The position numbers and the translations under genes are program-made. From an uncultured Sphingomonadaceae bacterium (GTDB taxonomy: Bacteria; Pseudomonadota; Alphaproteobacteria; Sphingomonadales; Sphingomonadaceae), in contig CANMFE010000002.1 of assembly GCA_947497085.1 (NCBI GenBank), positions 731,462-795,461 of the forward strand: a DNA stretch of 64,000 nucleotides. Direction: 5' to 3'. The notes beneath the pieces were generated by a model. The model worked only from the letters and a program-made list of their open reading frames with translations. It was not told where the DNA came from and did not search any database. This document shows, one piece after another, positions 54,501-63,811 of the stretch. Within the stretch, counting starts at the first letter, position 1. Every line of letters begins with the position of its first letter.

Positions 54501-57500
54501 AGCTATGCCGCAGAGGGAGATGGTCATGCGATATTCCGGGTAAGCCTGTCCAAGGCAGCCTCGGCGGCGCTGATAATCGACCTGGCCGTAACTGGCGATC
54601 GCGCGGAGGCGGGCGCGGATTTCGATGATGTGATTGAGGTTTCCTCCAACGGAGTCAGCGGCTGGACAAGCGCCACCACCCGCTCCGTAAATGCAGGAAC
54701 GACACAGTTTTTTGTGCGTGTGCCGGTGAATACAGATGCACAGGTCGAGGGCAATGAACGCTTTACCCTGTCCGCAACGGTGACTTCAGGGGCGTCTGCA
54801 TTGGCCAATGGCGATGAAGTTGTGACCGGCACCGGTACAATTATCGATGGCTCCTCGGCAGAGCCCTATGCGTGGGTCGATGATATTGTCGTACATGAAG
54901 GCGACACCGCCAGTATGAACCTGAATTTAAGCCACACGGTAGGCACTTATACATATTTCCGGGCAACGACATCCGACCGGCGTGAGTTGGAGATTGATGT
55001 TGCCGCGACGGTTGATGCGGGCGGGGGTAATGATACGGTCCATGCCTCTGACCTGGGTGACAATATTTTTGGCGGTGACGGCAATGACAAGCTGTATGGT
55101 GGGAAACTGGATGACTGGCTACTCGGCGGCGCGGGTGCGGATGAATTGCATGCCGGATCACAGGCAGGCGGTTTGGGCGGTGATGGCAACTACCTGAACG
55201 GCGGTGACGGCAATGACAAGGTGTACGGTGCGGAAGGGTCTGACTGGCTTGAAGGTGGTGACGGCGTTGATGAGCTCAAGGGCAATGACGGCGATGACAT
55301 ACTGACCGGCGGCGCGGGTGATGGAGATACGCTGGACGGCGATGCGGGTGATGACCAGTACCTGCTGCGGCGCGGCGATGGTGAAGACATCGTTACAGAT
55401 GTCGACATGGCGAGCTTCAGCTATGAGGCGGGTATTGATACCGATTTCCTGAATGAATTTGGCGCAGACTATCGTGCAGGTATATTGGGGGCTTACGCAC
55501 ATGCGGATAGTTTTCGCACATACACAAATGGCACTGTTTCGGGAATCGCGCAGGGTTTTATCAAGGCGCGTTTTGAGGCTTTGGCTGATGGTTCTGTGCA
55601 GAAAGACTGGCTCAGCTATCTGACACCGGGCGTACGTAGTGGCAGCCTTGATGGCGGCGAGGACGCGATCGTGCTGGGTCAGGGCATTGATATCGGTGAT
55701 ATCAGGTTGATGCGCGGCACGGGTACTGGTGCAGACGATCTGATCATACAGATTATGGAGACTGACCCGGACACTGGCGCAGAGAGCTATTCGGGAACGC
55801 AGCTGACCGTTGAGGACTGGTTCTCCAATGCGCTGAAGCGTGTTGAATGGCTGAAATTTGCGGATGGTAATGAAATCCGCCTGGGCGATATCACCAGTTT
55901 TGTTATTGGCGATGACGCGAACAACAGCCTGATTGGCACCAATGGCAATGACTTTGTCTATGGAGGAGCGGGTAATGACCAGCTGTTCCTGCTTGCAGGT
56001 GATGATATCGGCAATGGTGGTAGCGGCCATGACTTTGTAGCTGGCGACGTGGGTAGTGACATTATCGTTGGCGGCGCACAGGAAGATATATTGCTAGGCG
56101 GCAGCGGCGATGATGCAATTACGGGCGATAGCGGTAATGATGATGTCTATGGCGGCAGCGGCAATGATATTATTTCCGGCGGCCGGGGTGACGACTATCT
56201 GGTCGGCGGTGCAGGTGACGATATTTTCAAATATAGCCGCGGCGATGGCGCGGACACGGTGTTTGACGAATTTACGAGCGCCTCGGGTGCTGGCTGGGAA
56301 ACTGTTTGGAGTGCGGGCGCGGGCAATGGCAACTGGGCGGCTGGCTATACGGTTCTTGCAAATGGTGAAATCCGCGAAGATGCGAGCGGCGAGCTTGTTC
56401 GCAAGAATTTTGGTACATTGGAAGACCCCGATTTCCAGTGGATTGGCCGTTGGGATTACGATAGCGCCAGCAAAACTCTGAAGCGTTATGTTGAGCCTGC
56501 AAGTGGAGCCATTGCGTCAGATTCAGGCGCTGGAGACATGATTGAGTTTGCGCCGGGGATCACAATTGAGGACATTATTCTACGCGCCGAGGGCGATGAT
56601 ATGGTGCTCTATGTTGGCAATGCTGCCACCAATAGTGGCAGTGTGGAAGGCATAAGTGACAGTATCCGCTTGAAAGATTGGGCGCATGCAGGTGGAAATA
56701 TTGAAAAACTGGCATTTTTCAGCACGGGTATATTGGATATTAGCGCGACCAATCTGGTTGCGGGCAGTGATGGTGATGACACTATTGCGGGCGCTATAAC
56801 CGCGGACTGGATTGTAGGCGGCTTGGGAGACGACACTATCAATGCCAGCAATGGTGATGACATTCTGTCGGGTAATAGCGGTATTGATACACTGAGCGGT
56901 GGCAATGGCAATGACGTGCTCTATGGCGGCAGTGGCAATGATATACTTATCGGCGGCAATGGCGCTGATATATTAAGCGGCGGTGCGGGTTCCGATTGGG
57001 CATCTTATGAGAATGATTCCTCGGGTCTTCGTCTCTCACTAGGCGACACTTCTCTCAATCAAGGCCGGGCTATCGGCGATGTCTATAGTTCGATTGAGAA
57101 TATTCGTGGCGGCAGCGGTGCCGACGAAATTTATGGAGATGATTTTGACAATATCATTGATGGCGGCAAGAGTGCCGATGTCCTGCGCGGAGGCAATGGC
57201 GATGATACTTATGTGTGGAATGGCCTTTCTACCAGCGATAATGACGGTACAGACAGCATTATAGAAGGCAATTCTGTTTATATTGAAGTTATGGATGTGA
57301 GCGGCAACTTATTACCAGGATATACGAGTGACATAGATTCCTACCGCGATCCTGAACCATGGCCAGATGGGACATATCAATGGACATATACACTAACGAT
57401 TACAGGTCCTTCGGGACGAATTTATGAGCATGTTTACTATCAGAATGATGGAATCAACAATCAGGGACCGAACGCGGATCCAAAACATTGGCCTACTACA

Positions 57501-60500
57501 GGCTGGTATAGTGAGTATGAATCAACGCAAAATGGATATCAAAGAGCTTATCAATCGCAAAATAACACAAGCGATTTTGGTGAAGATACAATTGAACTGG
57601 GTGAAGGTATCACATTTGCTGATCTGACCTTTAATTACACTGGCACGAATGATGAACATCTCGTCCTCACCTATAAAAACAATGCCAATTCTGCGATAAC
57701 CATTCAAGATCAGACAAGCATTGGTGGACGCATTGAATATCTGCAATTCCATGACGGTCTGACAGCTAATCTGGAAAATCTAAAGCTGAATGTGAACGGT
57801 GCTGGCGAGGATGATTTCATTGTCGGTTCTGCGACAAATGATGTGCGTGATGGCGGCGCGGGTGATGATGTTATCTATGGCGGTGCTGGTGCAGATACGC
57901 TGAGCGGCGATGCGGGCGATGATATTATCGAAGGCGGCGCGGGTGCCGATACGTTACACGGCGGTGCAAACAGCACGGCAGAGGAGTCAACTACCTGGGG
58001 TGATACTGTCAGCTATAGAGGGTCAAAGGCCAATACAACAGTCGATCTGGCGCTTTCCACCGCTCAGACGGGCGGCGATGCCCAGGGTGATATACTGAGC
58101 GGGTTTGAAAATTATGAAGGCTCGCTGACGCACCGTGACACTGTCCATGGTACGGACGATGCCAACCGCATATTCGGCTTTGGCGGGCATGATTATCTAT
58201 ATGGCCGCGCAGGTGATGATGTTCTTGCAGGTGGTGAAGGCAATGACCGCCTGAATGGTGAGGACGGTGATGATAATATTATCGGGGAGACCGGTACGGA
58301 CTATATAGATGGTGGCACTGGCAATGACTTGCTGGACGGTGGTGCAGATACGGACCGTATCTATGGTAAGGATGGTAACGACACTATATTGGGCGGTGAC
58401 GGTGATGACGGCGGGCTTATCGGCACACGTACTGCTGGTCTGTTTGGACAGAATGGTGATGATCTCATTGATGGTGGCGTTGGTGATGACGATCTGTACG
58501 GCGGCAATGACAATGACACGCTGATTGGCGGCCTTGGCAATGATGTGCTGGACGGCGGTAGCGGCAGCGATATCTTTGTCTTTGGCGCAAACGATGGCCA
58601 TGATATTGTTATTGATACGTCTACAGTCGGCACCAATACGATTGCCTTTGGTCAGGATGTAACGCGTGACCGGATCTGGATTAACAAATCCGGTAATGAT
58701 CTCATTATTGGTGTTATGGGCGGTGATACGCAAATCACGGTGCAAGATTTCTATGCTTCCTCTGGGGCTACACTGATTAATACGATCCAGGCTGTAGATG
58801 GCAGCCTTGCTATAAGCGCATCTCAGATACGGGATGATTTCGTAAATGCAATTGATGCGGCGGCCACTCTTGAAGAGGTTGCGGCAGATCTGGCTACGCA
58901 CTGGGATGATGGTGCAACCCCGGCCCCGCGCGTCAATGACGGTATAGCGCCAGTACAAATCGCAAATTATGGTGCCAATGCGGTAAATCTGGATGATTGG
59001 CCGGACTTGCCGCCAAGCGGTAAGGGCGAGGAACTATTGGATCTTGCCGAATGGCCGGGTGATGTTTCAAACCCTCCCGGTGCGGGCACTGTCCTGACGG
59101 GTTGGACATCATGGCTGTTTCCGGATACCGATTGGGTAGCGGAAGTGGACGGTCTATACGGCGCAGATATAGTTACGCTGCGTGCTGGTGAAAATGATGG
59201 TGATAGTAATGGCGGCGGCCTGCAAAGTGCAGATATTCCTCTTGCTAGCGACAAGACTGTAGAATTCAGCTGGTATTTTAAGAAAGACGGACCTGCGACG
59301 CAAAGCATTATTTTTGGTCCTGGTTATGGGGCGGGCAGCCCACAGCTTAAAGATGCTGCCAATGGTTCCGATCAACTATATGCCAAGTTTCTTTACCTGA
59401 GTCCGACTGAGCAAAATGACAACCTTGTTGATGGTCGCTGGTATAAGGTGATGGCCTATGTTCTTCCGGAAGGCTCAGATGACATCGCAGCGAGTGAGCT
59501 TGGCGGTGTTTATGATACCACGACCGGAGAGAAAATACTGAACATCGACCGGAACTTGCGTTGGCATGAGAATACCAGTGATTATGACTTGCGCTCGTCA
59601 GCGAGTGTTACCGGTGGTGGCGCAAATTATCTGAACACGCATTTTTATAGTCCATCGGTTACCGAAATTGATCCGCTGTATATGATGCGGGACGGTGAAA
59701 AACTAAACACCCGTATTGACGCGTTGCTGCTTGGCGGCGCACGCGTTGAGGGCTTTAGCAATCATTACCGCCTTGAAGATGGTGAATCACGTTGGCGTGA
59801 AATAAGCGGGCCGGATGGTGCGCCCATGACTGTGCTACAGGCCGGGCAGTTTGATGATCATACTCTTGGCGGTGGTAATCAGACGAGTCAGGTGCAGATC
59901 GATTCTGAGAAGGTGTATAAATACACACAATTTGTTCGCAAATCGGATATTACCAAGCATAATCTTTATGCCGCGATAAACGGGACAACGGACAGTATCC
60001 AATCGCTTGCAACTGGAGCTGCTTCCTACAGAGGGCTTTTGCTTAATTTAAACACCGCGCAGCAACAGACAAATCTTCAGGAAGACAAATGGTATAAGCT
60101 GGTTGGCTATATTCTGCCGGACAGCACACCGCTCTCGAATGTATCCTATGGCGGACTGTATGATGCCGATACCGGCCAAAAAGTGGTGGGCGTTGATGTA
60201 CCAACGTTCCGCTGGAATCCGGCTGTTCAGAACATATCGGCCTATGCGCAATATGAAACTGTTTACGGCACTGAAAATCCAGGTTGGTCTACTTATTTCG
60301 GCCAACCTGAAATCACAGCACTTGACGTTAATGGCCTAGCCGCTGACAATGCCGATCCTCTTGGCCTGACGCAAAATGACCGCGCCATTGCGCAATCCAT
60401 CGATGTGTCTGCAATGGTCACTGATTATGATGGCGATATTACTGAATATACAATCAATCCGGATTCACTCCCTCAAAAAGGCAGTATCACAATAAATGCG

Positions 60501-63131
60501 GCCACAGGGGTGGCGGAATATACACCATATAAGGACGCGATTGGCAGCGACAGTTTCTCGGTGGTGGTACGTGATGCCGCTGGCAACAGCACCGTGGTTC
60601 CTGTCGAAGTCAATCTGTACGTGCCGAATGTCAATCAGGCGCCTCTTGTACCAGAAGGCGGCTTTACCGTTTCGATTGACGAGAACAGCGCGCTCGAAAG
60701 TGTGGCCAGCGGGACTGTTTCAACAACCGACCCGGATCCTGCTGATGGTGCAGTTTATATTGACCGGAGGTTCACGGATTCATTTGTAACGATGGTGAAC
60801 GGCAAATATGTCACCTATTCAAGTGACAACCGTTTCCGCATGCTACGCGACTATGGCACGGTTGTGCTCAATGAAGGCGCGCTGGATTATGAAGCAGGTG
60901 ATACGTCCTTCACATATGATATCATGCTGAATGACAAGAATACGGGTTGGAATACGCGTGCAGCGTATACCACGCTTACTGTATCCGTAAATGACGTCAA
61001 TGAAGCGCATGTGCTCAATGCCACGACGTTTGAGGTAAACCATTACAGTGCGGCGCTGGGACCGTTCATCCCGTTCCCCGATGCAAGCGGCCATGCGATT
61101 GATCTTCGCAGTGCCATGCTGGACGATCCCGAGGGCAGCAATATGCACTGGACCTTTACCGATGGCACCAGTGATTTTACGCAAAGCGGCGCATGGTCGA
61201 TAGATCAAAATGGCTATCTTCACTTGATTGGCCCGATATCGGCCAACACAAGTTATACGCTTACCATCAAGGCCTATGATGATGACGGCTTTGCTGCCGA
61301 GAATGACCTAACTTTGAATGTGAATGCAACCGATGGCTTCACTATAAACCCAGTAGTCGAGAATCCACCTAAATATAATTATGATGAACTCTATCCAGAC
61401 CGCGGACGGTTTATAAGGCGTAGTGTCTATGAGAATCTTGCTCCTGTGGTGCTCGATCTGGATGGAGATGGCATTGAGTTTGTGAGCATAGCAGGCAGTG
61501 AGGTTCTGTTTGACATGGATAGTGATGGCGCGCTTGACCGGACGGGTTGGTTTGGTGCGGATGATGGTCTGCTGGTCTATGATGAGAATGGCAATAATAT
61601 TGCCGATAATGGCAATGAGATCAGTTTCCAGCGCTTTGTAGAAGGGGCGTTTTCTGACCTGGAAGGCCTGGCTTTCTTTGATACGAACGGCAATGGTTTG
61701 CTGGACGAAGGCGATACAGAGTTTACCAGCTTCAAGGTCTGGCAGGACAGCAATCAGAATGGCGTAACCGATGCGGGAGAAATGCGCTCGCTCCTTGATA
61801 TGGGTATCGCCAATATCTCATTGACAGGTACGCCCACAGGCGCGCAGCCAGACGGCAGGGACAATGTGCTCTATGCAACATCGACATATACCAATGCCGA
61901 CGGGAATTCGGGCATAGTCGGTGATACGTTTTTTGTATTTTCGCCCAATAGCGCGCCGCCCGCTGTACAAACATCAGATACAGACGACGCAGTAATAGAT
62001 GACAGTTTAGAGCCCTTGCATATCGAGTTTGCTTCTATGGATTTTAACCGCAAGTCTAAAAAATACCGTGTTTTTTCAAATAACGGTGTACTTGCCGTTC
62101 GGCACCGCAAGTCGGGTATTATGGACAGCCGCGCCGGCACGGTGAGCCCGGCCATCATGATGAACTTTAGGAACCGTACGGTTGGTATGCTGTCTCCCAT
62201 CATCCTGGATCTCGACGGTGACGGTGTTGAACTACGCCGCCGTAAGAAATCGCGTGCGCGCTTTGATATGGACGCAAATGGCGCTGCCGATGATACAGGC
62301 TGGGTCGGTAAGGGTGATGGTTTTCTTGTTGTTGACCGCAATGGCGATGGCCGCATCAATGATGGCAGTGAACTAAGCTTTCTTGCAGAAAATCCTGATG
62401 CCCGCAGCGATTTGCAGGCTTTGGCTGTTTTTGACAGCAATGGTGATGGCATTGTCTCATCTGCTGACGAACGTTTTGGCGAGCTTAAAGTCTGGGTCGA
62501 CGGAAATGACAATGGCATTACGGATATGGGCGAACTTAAAACGCTTGCCGACCATGGCATTGTTTCCATCAGTCTAAATGGACGCTCCACAAATAGCAGT
62601 GTAAAAGCTGGCAGGAATATATTGCTTGCCACATCGACATTTACCCGTGCGGACGGTTCGGTTGGCAGTGTCGGTGATGCTGCGCTCGCTTTTAGGCCTG
62701 TGGCTAATTCGCAATCCCCGTCGCTGGCAACAGGCTCGACCCTGCTGAATTTCATGCGCGACCACATTGCTAGGAAATATGATACATTAGAGCCTGAAAA
62801 CGGCTTGATTCAAGCGCAAGTGACGGGGGTTTGGAGAGAAACGGACGTGCCGTACAGACGGCGCCATTTCAGTCCATATGAACTCAGGAAAGACATGGAC
62901 CCATTCGCCTATTTTGCAAATGATGGCATGGACTTTCCTGATACAGGGTCTCGCTCTCAGGAAGGATATGACACGCTAGGCAGTTATGTGGATGAAAAGC
63001 TTGATGCTGATATCTCACGCTTGCTAAGGATGCGGCAGGATATGGCAGGCTTCGGTGCTAACCTTGGCAGTACAGATCTGGCTTCGCGCGATAACAGGCA
63101 GCCATATTCTGTCGACTATTTCGCTGCTTGA
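51501..63131 (+). CDS. Giant RTX protein (3876 aa), type I secretion substrate
   Basis: Domains by approximate residue: 1-425 AT-rich variable N-terminal region, unrecognised; 425-640 Gly/Ala-rich domain shared with the 880-aa paralogue, continuing with GGLIGSIFGGTP; 640-940 conserved-looking, unnamed; 946-1120 Calx-beta-like strands (AEGDGHAIFRVSLSKAA); RTX nonapeptides (GGxGxDxUx) in blocks at 1176-1290, 1483-1577, 1753-1906 and 2103-2363, which bind Ca2+; two tandem jelly-roll/LamG-like modules at 2520-2943; Ig/cadherin-like modules at 2966-3170; two EF-hand-like LDLDGDG domains at 3313-3476 and 3560-3730; a C-terminal ~125 residues that should hold the secretion signal. AGGAGG precedes the ATG. 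The HlyB/HlyD pair and acyltransferase around it indicate export and activation. Adhesin or toxin is undecided. Confidence 0.92.
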   Translation: MPSSPRFGDFTGEIVLADLGYRTSTLRRGQTRTALARALEHENHLNRLQIPQTGFDYSVDELANRFRVVLSTGDPESVGLLGQGISVGETATGLQAVILQDIATQKYFISVSGVSTDSELRNTYFLVNDIGFQIEWSQDLVDFIGLASSLEDKSQGIFFEQAYTHSGGFSAVFGADLWNFNQSGERIFGSVVAFQGLGANNEPLYRGELLENYLKEGGYDSSWGDIITNLSSYMGSDTIFDDNYGHVSFGYDHVSEMYYESGSPADSAQGIRFEYFSAFDPLAVKTDHSLKAVYNNSIAHKFELPENSSRAPSTFLSKINYRQYYKPISKIIYISILDDNGVSIGTRTYLLEVGKEPVIQSYIIYNYKKDNNGEYIKDSLGRKIALGDTVYSAETDLTVIRNYDEEVPEGSPNPDISSVNIKISDNPLLIEFSDFGGIVGAQLGYRIAGNNAVLGVASSALLQTLGDNLGDVLDGVIDGGSLENSIDTAFSEFGDELLTNLKSAGVGAVSSFLTAELINALGVEGFGGELLNTGANVVIGEILNNIVAGVANPFTGIANPAAIGTAIGSFLGNKLANEVITFETIGGQIGSAVGSSLAILGATLLAGGPPGLVIAAVAAFVGNILGGLIGSIFGGTPRSGADARWDEAEGRFVVDNAYSRKGGSKETAEAMAATVAETFNVVLDATGGRLENPNNITTGNYGMRKSDFVYRPTSTRSKRAITYRISSKQEGAFENITGYGIFKGLADPDFKIIGGSNYVKRAVYATFEQGGMSATNYDNAVLMGNIASAQAYENYLANSAVVNAIVAGEPDSVFAIETAITLARAVELGLTKRHRADWFGGFGALLEEAETNVANMDFGFDYDPFSDQISRVIGVGDFVLGDSIDIAGQTTIEAGDGVDVIDLRSGKLTDQTGYTVNGHLNDDIAHSGVDFNPRNTGGIPISANARRKTFGIVTTADSVAGETESFEVALSEGDGLSLVGPAANVTIVEQNEAPHLMVGRSYAAEGDGHAIFRVSLSKAASAALIIDLAVTGDRAEAGADFDDVIEVSSNGVSGWTSATTRSVNAGTTQFFVRVPVNTDAQVEGNERFTLSATVTSGASALANGDEVVTGTGTIIDGSSAEPYAWVDDIVVHEGDTASMNLNLSHTVGTYTYFRATTSDRRELEIDVAATVDAGGGNDTVHASDLGDNIFGGDGNDKLYGGKLDDWLLGGAGADELHAGSQAGGLGGDGNYLNGGDGNDKVYGAEGSDWLEGGDGVDELKGNDGDDILTGGAGDGDTLDGDAGDDQYLLRRGDGEDIVTDVDMASFSYEAGIDTDFLNEFGADYRAGILGAYAHADSFRTYTNGTVSGIAQGFIKARFEALADGSVQKDWLSYLTPGVRSGSLDGGEDAIVLGQGIDIGDIRLMRGTGTGADDLIIQIMETDPDTGAESYSGTQLTVEDWFSNALKRVEWLKFADGNEIRLGDITSFVIGDDANNSLIGTNGNDFVYGGAGNDQLFLLAGDDIGNGGSGHDFVAGDVGSDIIVGGAQEDILLGGSGDDAITGDSGNDDVYGGSGNDIISGGRGDDYLVGGAGDDIFKYSRGDGADTVFDEFTSASGAGWETVWSAGAGNGNWAAGYTVLANGEIREDASGELVRKNFGTLEDPDFQWIGRWDYDSASKTLKRYVEPASGAIASDSGAGDMIEFAPGITIEDIILRAEGDDMVLYVGNAATNSGSVEGISDSIRLKDWAHAGGNIEKLAFFSTGILDISATNLVAGSDGDDTIAGAITADWIVGGLGDDTINASNGDDILSGNSGIDTLSGGNGNDVLYGGSGNDILIGGNGADILSGGAGSDWASYENDSSGLRLSLGDTSLNQGRAIGDVYSSIENIRGGSGADEIYGDDFDNIIDGGKSADVLRGGNGDDTYVWNGLSTSDNDGTDSIIEGNSVYIEVMDVSGNLLPGYTSDIDSYRDPEPWPDGTYQWTYTLTITGPSGRIYEHVYYQNDGINNQGPNADPKHWPTTGWYSEYESTQNGYQRAYQSQNNTSDFGEDTIELGEGITFADLTFNYTGTNDEHLVLTYKNNANSAITIQDQTSIGGRIEYLQFHDGLTANLENLKLNVNGAGEDDFIVGSATNDVRDGGAGDDVIYGGAGADTLSGDAGDDIIEGGAGADTLHGGANSTAEESTTWGDTVSYRGSKANTTVDLALSTAQTGGDAQGDILSGFENYEGSLTHRDTVHGTDDANRIFGFGGHDYLYGRAGDDVLAGGEGNDRLNGEDGDDNIIGETGTDYIDGGTGNDLLDGGADTDRIYGKDGNDTILGGDGDDGGLIGTRTAGLFGQNGDDLIDGGVGDDDLYGGNDNDTLIGGLGNDVLDGGSGSDIFVFGANDGHDIVIDTSTVGTNTIAFGQDVTRDRIWINKSGNDLIIGVMGGDTQITVQDFYASSGATLINTIQAVDGSLAISASQIRDDFVNAIDAAATLEEVAADLATHWDDGATPAPRVNDGIAPVQIANYGANAVNLDDWPDLPPSGKGEELLDLAEWPGDVSNPPGAGTVLTGWTSWLFPDTDWVAEVDGLYGADIVTLRAGENDGDSNGGGLQSADIPLASDKTVEFSWYFKKDGPATQSIIFGPGYGAGSPQLKDAANGSDQLYAKFLYLSPTEQNDNLVDGRWYKVMAYVLPEGSDDIAASELGGVYDTTTGEKILNIDRNLRWHENTSDYDLRSSASVTGGGANYLNTHFYSPSVTEIDPLYMMRDGEKLNTRIDALLLGGARVEGFSNHYRLEDGESRWREISGPDGAPMTVLQAGQFDDHTLGGGNQTSQVQIDSEKVYKYTQFVRKSDITKHNLYAAINGTTDSIQSLATGAASYRGLLLNLNTAQQQTNLQEDKWYKLVGYILPDSTPLSNVSYGGLYDADTGQKVVGVDVPTFRWNPAVQNISAYAQYETVYGTENPGWSTYFGQPEITALDVNGLAADNADPLGLTQNDRAIAQSIDVSAMVTDYDGDITEYTINPDSLPQKGSITINAATGVAEYTPYKDAIGSDSFSVVVRDAAGNSTVVPVEVNLYVPNVNQAPLVPEGGFTVSIDENSALESVASGTVSTTDPDPADGAVYIDRRFTDSFVTMVNGKYVTYSSDNRFRMLRDYGTVVLNEGALDYEAGDTSFTYDIMLNDKNTGWNTRAAYTTLTVSVNDVNEAHVLNATTFEVNHYSAALGPFIPFPDASGHAIDLRSAMLDDPEGSNMHWTFTDGTSDFTQSGAWSIDQNGYLHLIGPISANTSYTLTIKAYDDDGFAAENDLTLNVNATDGFTINPVVENPPKYNYDELYPDRGRFIRRSVYENLAPVVLDLDGDGIEFVSIAGSEVLFDMDSDGALDRTGWFGADDGLLVYDENGNNIADNGNEISFQRFVEGAFSDLEGLAFFDTNGNGLLDEGDTEFTSFKVWQDSNQNGVTDAGEMRSLLDMGIANISLTGTPTGAQPDGRDNVLYATSTYTNADGNSGIVGDTFFVFSPNSAPPAVQTSDTDDAVIDDSLEPLHIEFASMDFNRKSKKYRVFSNNGVLAVRHRKSGIMDSRAGTVSPAIMMNFRNRTVGMLSPIILDLDGDGVELRRRKKSRARFDMDANGAADDTGWVGKGDGFLVVDRNGDGRINDGSELSFLAENPDARSDLQALAVFDSNGDGIVSSADERFGELKVWVDGNDNGITDMGELKTLADHGIVSISLNGRSTNSSVKAGRNILLATSTFTRADGSVGSVGDAALAFRPVANSQSPSLATGSTLLNFMRDHIARKYDTLEPENGLIQAQVTGVWRETDVPYRRRHFSPYELRKDMDPFAYFANDGMDFPDTGSRSQEGYDTLGSYVDEKLDADISRLLRMRQDMAGFGANLGSTDLASRDNRQPYSVDYFAA
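53007..53276 (+). repeat. Direct repeat, copy 2 (inside the giant RTX gene)
   Basis: Partner of 50381-50650. The identical 131-base core is 53064-53194. Homologous recombination between the copies would delete about 2.6 kb, including the 217-residue gene and the current N-terminal region, and join the 880-residue N-terminal region in frame to the RTX half. Confidence 0.92.
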
Positions 63132-63146
63132 GCGTAAAGAGGGCCT

Positions 63147-63665
63147 ATGACAGATACACAAAATGAATCACAGGCTTCTGCGCCTACTATCAGCCATCTG
63201 CTAGGTGAGATGACATGGCTTCTAAGCCAGTCACCCCTGCATAAAGTGTTGCAGATAAAGGATCTGGAATGGCTCATTATGCCGCTTCTTATCCATCAGC
63301 AATTCTACCTGTTTCGTGATGGTGAGCAACCGGTTGGCCTTGCGCTTTGGGCGAAGTGTAATGATGCCACTGCTAAAAAACTGGATGGCGGCATGATAGA
63401 GCCTGAAAACCGCCTGACACTGGAAGAGTGGACAAATGGGGATCAGATATGGCTAGTGGACCTGGTCGCACCGTTTGCAAATATGCAGAATAAGCAACGT
63501 GAAATCATGATCGCGGACCTTATATCCGGCCCGCTCAAGGGGCAAACATTCCACTTTCACCAAACCGACCCGAATACGGGTAAGCGCGCTGTGCAGACTG
63601 TTGATGCCGATGCTGGTGAAAAACTCAAGGCTGCAATAGAAGCCGCAGGGGCGACAAAACAGTAA
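63147..63665 (+). CDS. Toxin-activating lysine acyltransferase, HlyC/RtxC family
   Basis: A 172-residue cytoplasmic enzyme that transfers acyl chains from acyl-ACP to internal lysines of an RTX protein. It aligns with HlyC throughout: LLGEMTWLLSQSPLHKVL holds the catalytic His (His32; HlyC His23), and EEWTNGDQIWLVDLVAPF holds the Asp (Asp105; HlyC Asp92). The proline pair QPVGLALWAKC also matches HlyC PVAYCSWA. It lies 15 bases after the giant RTX gene, which makes that protein its obvious substrate. In classical toxin operons the order is hlyC-A-B-D; here it is B-D then A then C. It stops at 63665, and 63666-63811 holds nothing recognised. Confidence 0.92.
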   Translation: MTDTQNESQASAPTISHLLGEMTWLLSQSPLHKVLQIKDLEWLIMPLLIHQQFYLFRDGEQPVGLALWAKCNDATAKKLDGGMIEPENRLTLEEWTNGDQIWLVDLVAPFANMQNKQREIMIADLISGPLKGQTFHFHQTDPNTGKRAVQTVDADAGEKLKAAIEAAGATKQ

Positions 63666-63811
63666 CAAAACAGTAAATTTTGTGGCTTCCTTGTAGCCAG
63701 TAACAAGGAGTGATTGCCCCATGATTAAGTTGTTTTGGACAATAAGAATATATGCTAATTTGTTAATATAAATACTTTGATATTTTTTACTTATCATGTA
63801 TTTTGACCTGA

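Noticed and set aside
55030..58590. Tandem DNA repeats, CRISPR-like array, or antisense genes in the RTX region
   Set aside because: The periodic GGTGATGGCAATGAC-like sequence encodes GGxGxDxUx repeats in one long frame. Antisense open frames follow from that codon bias.
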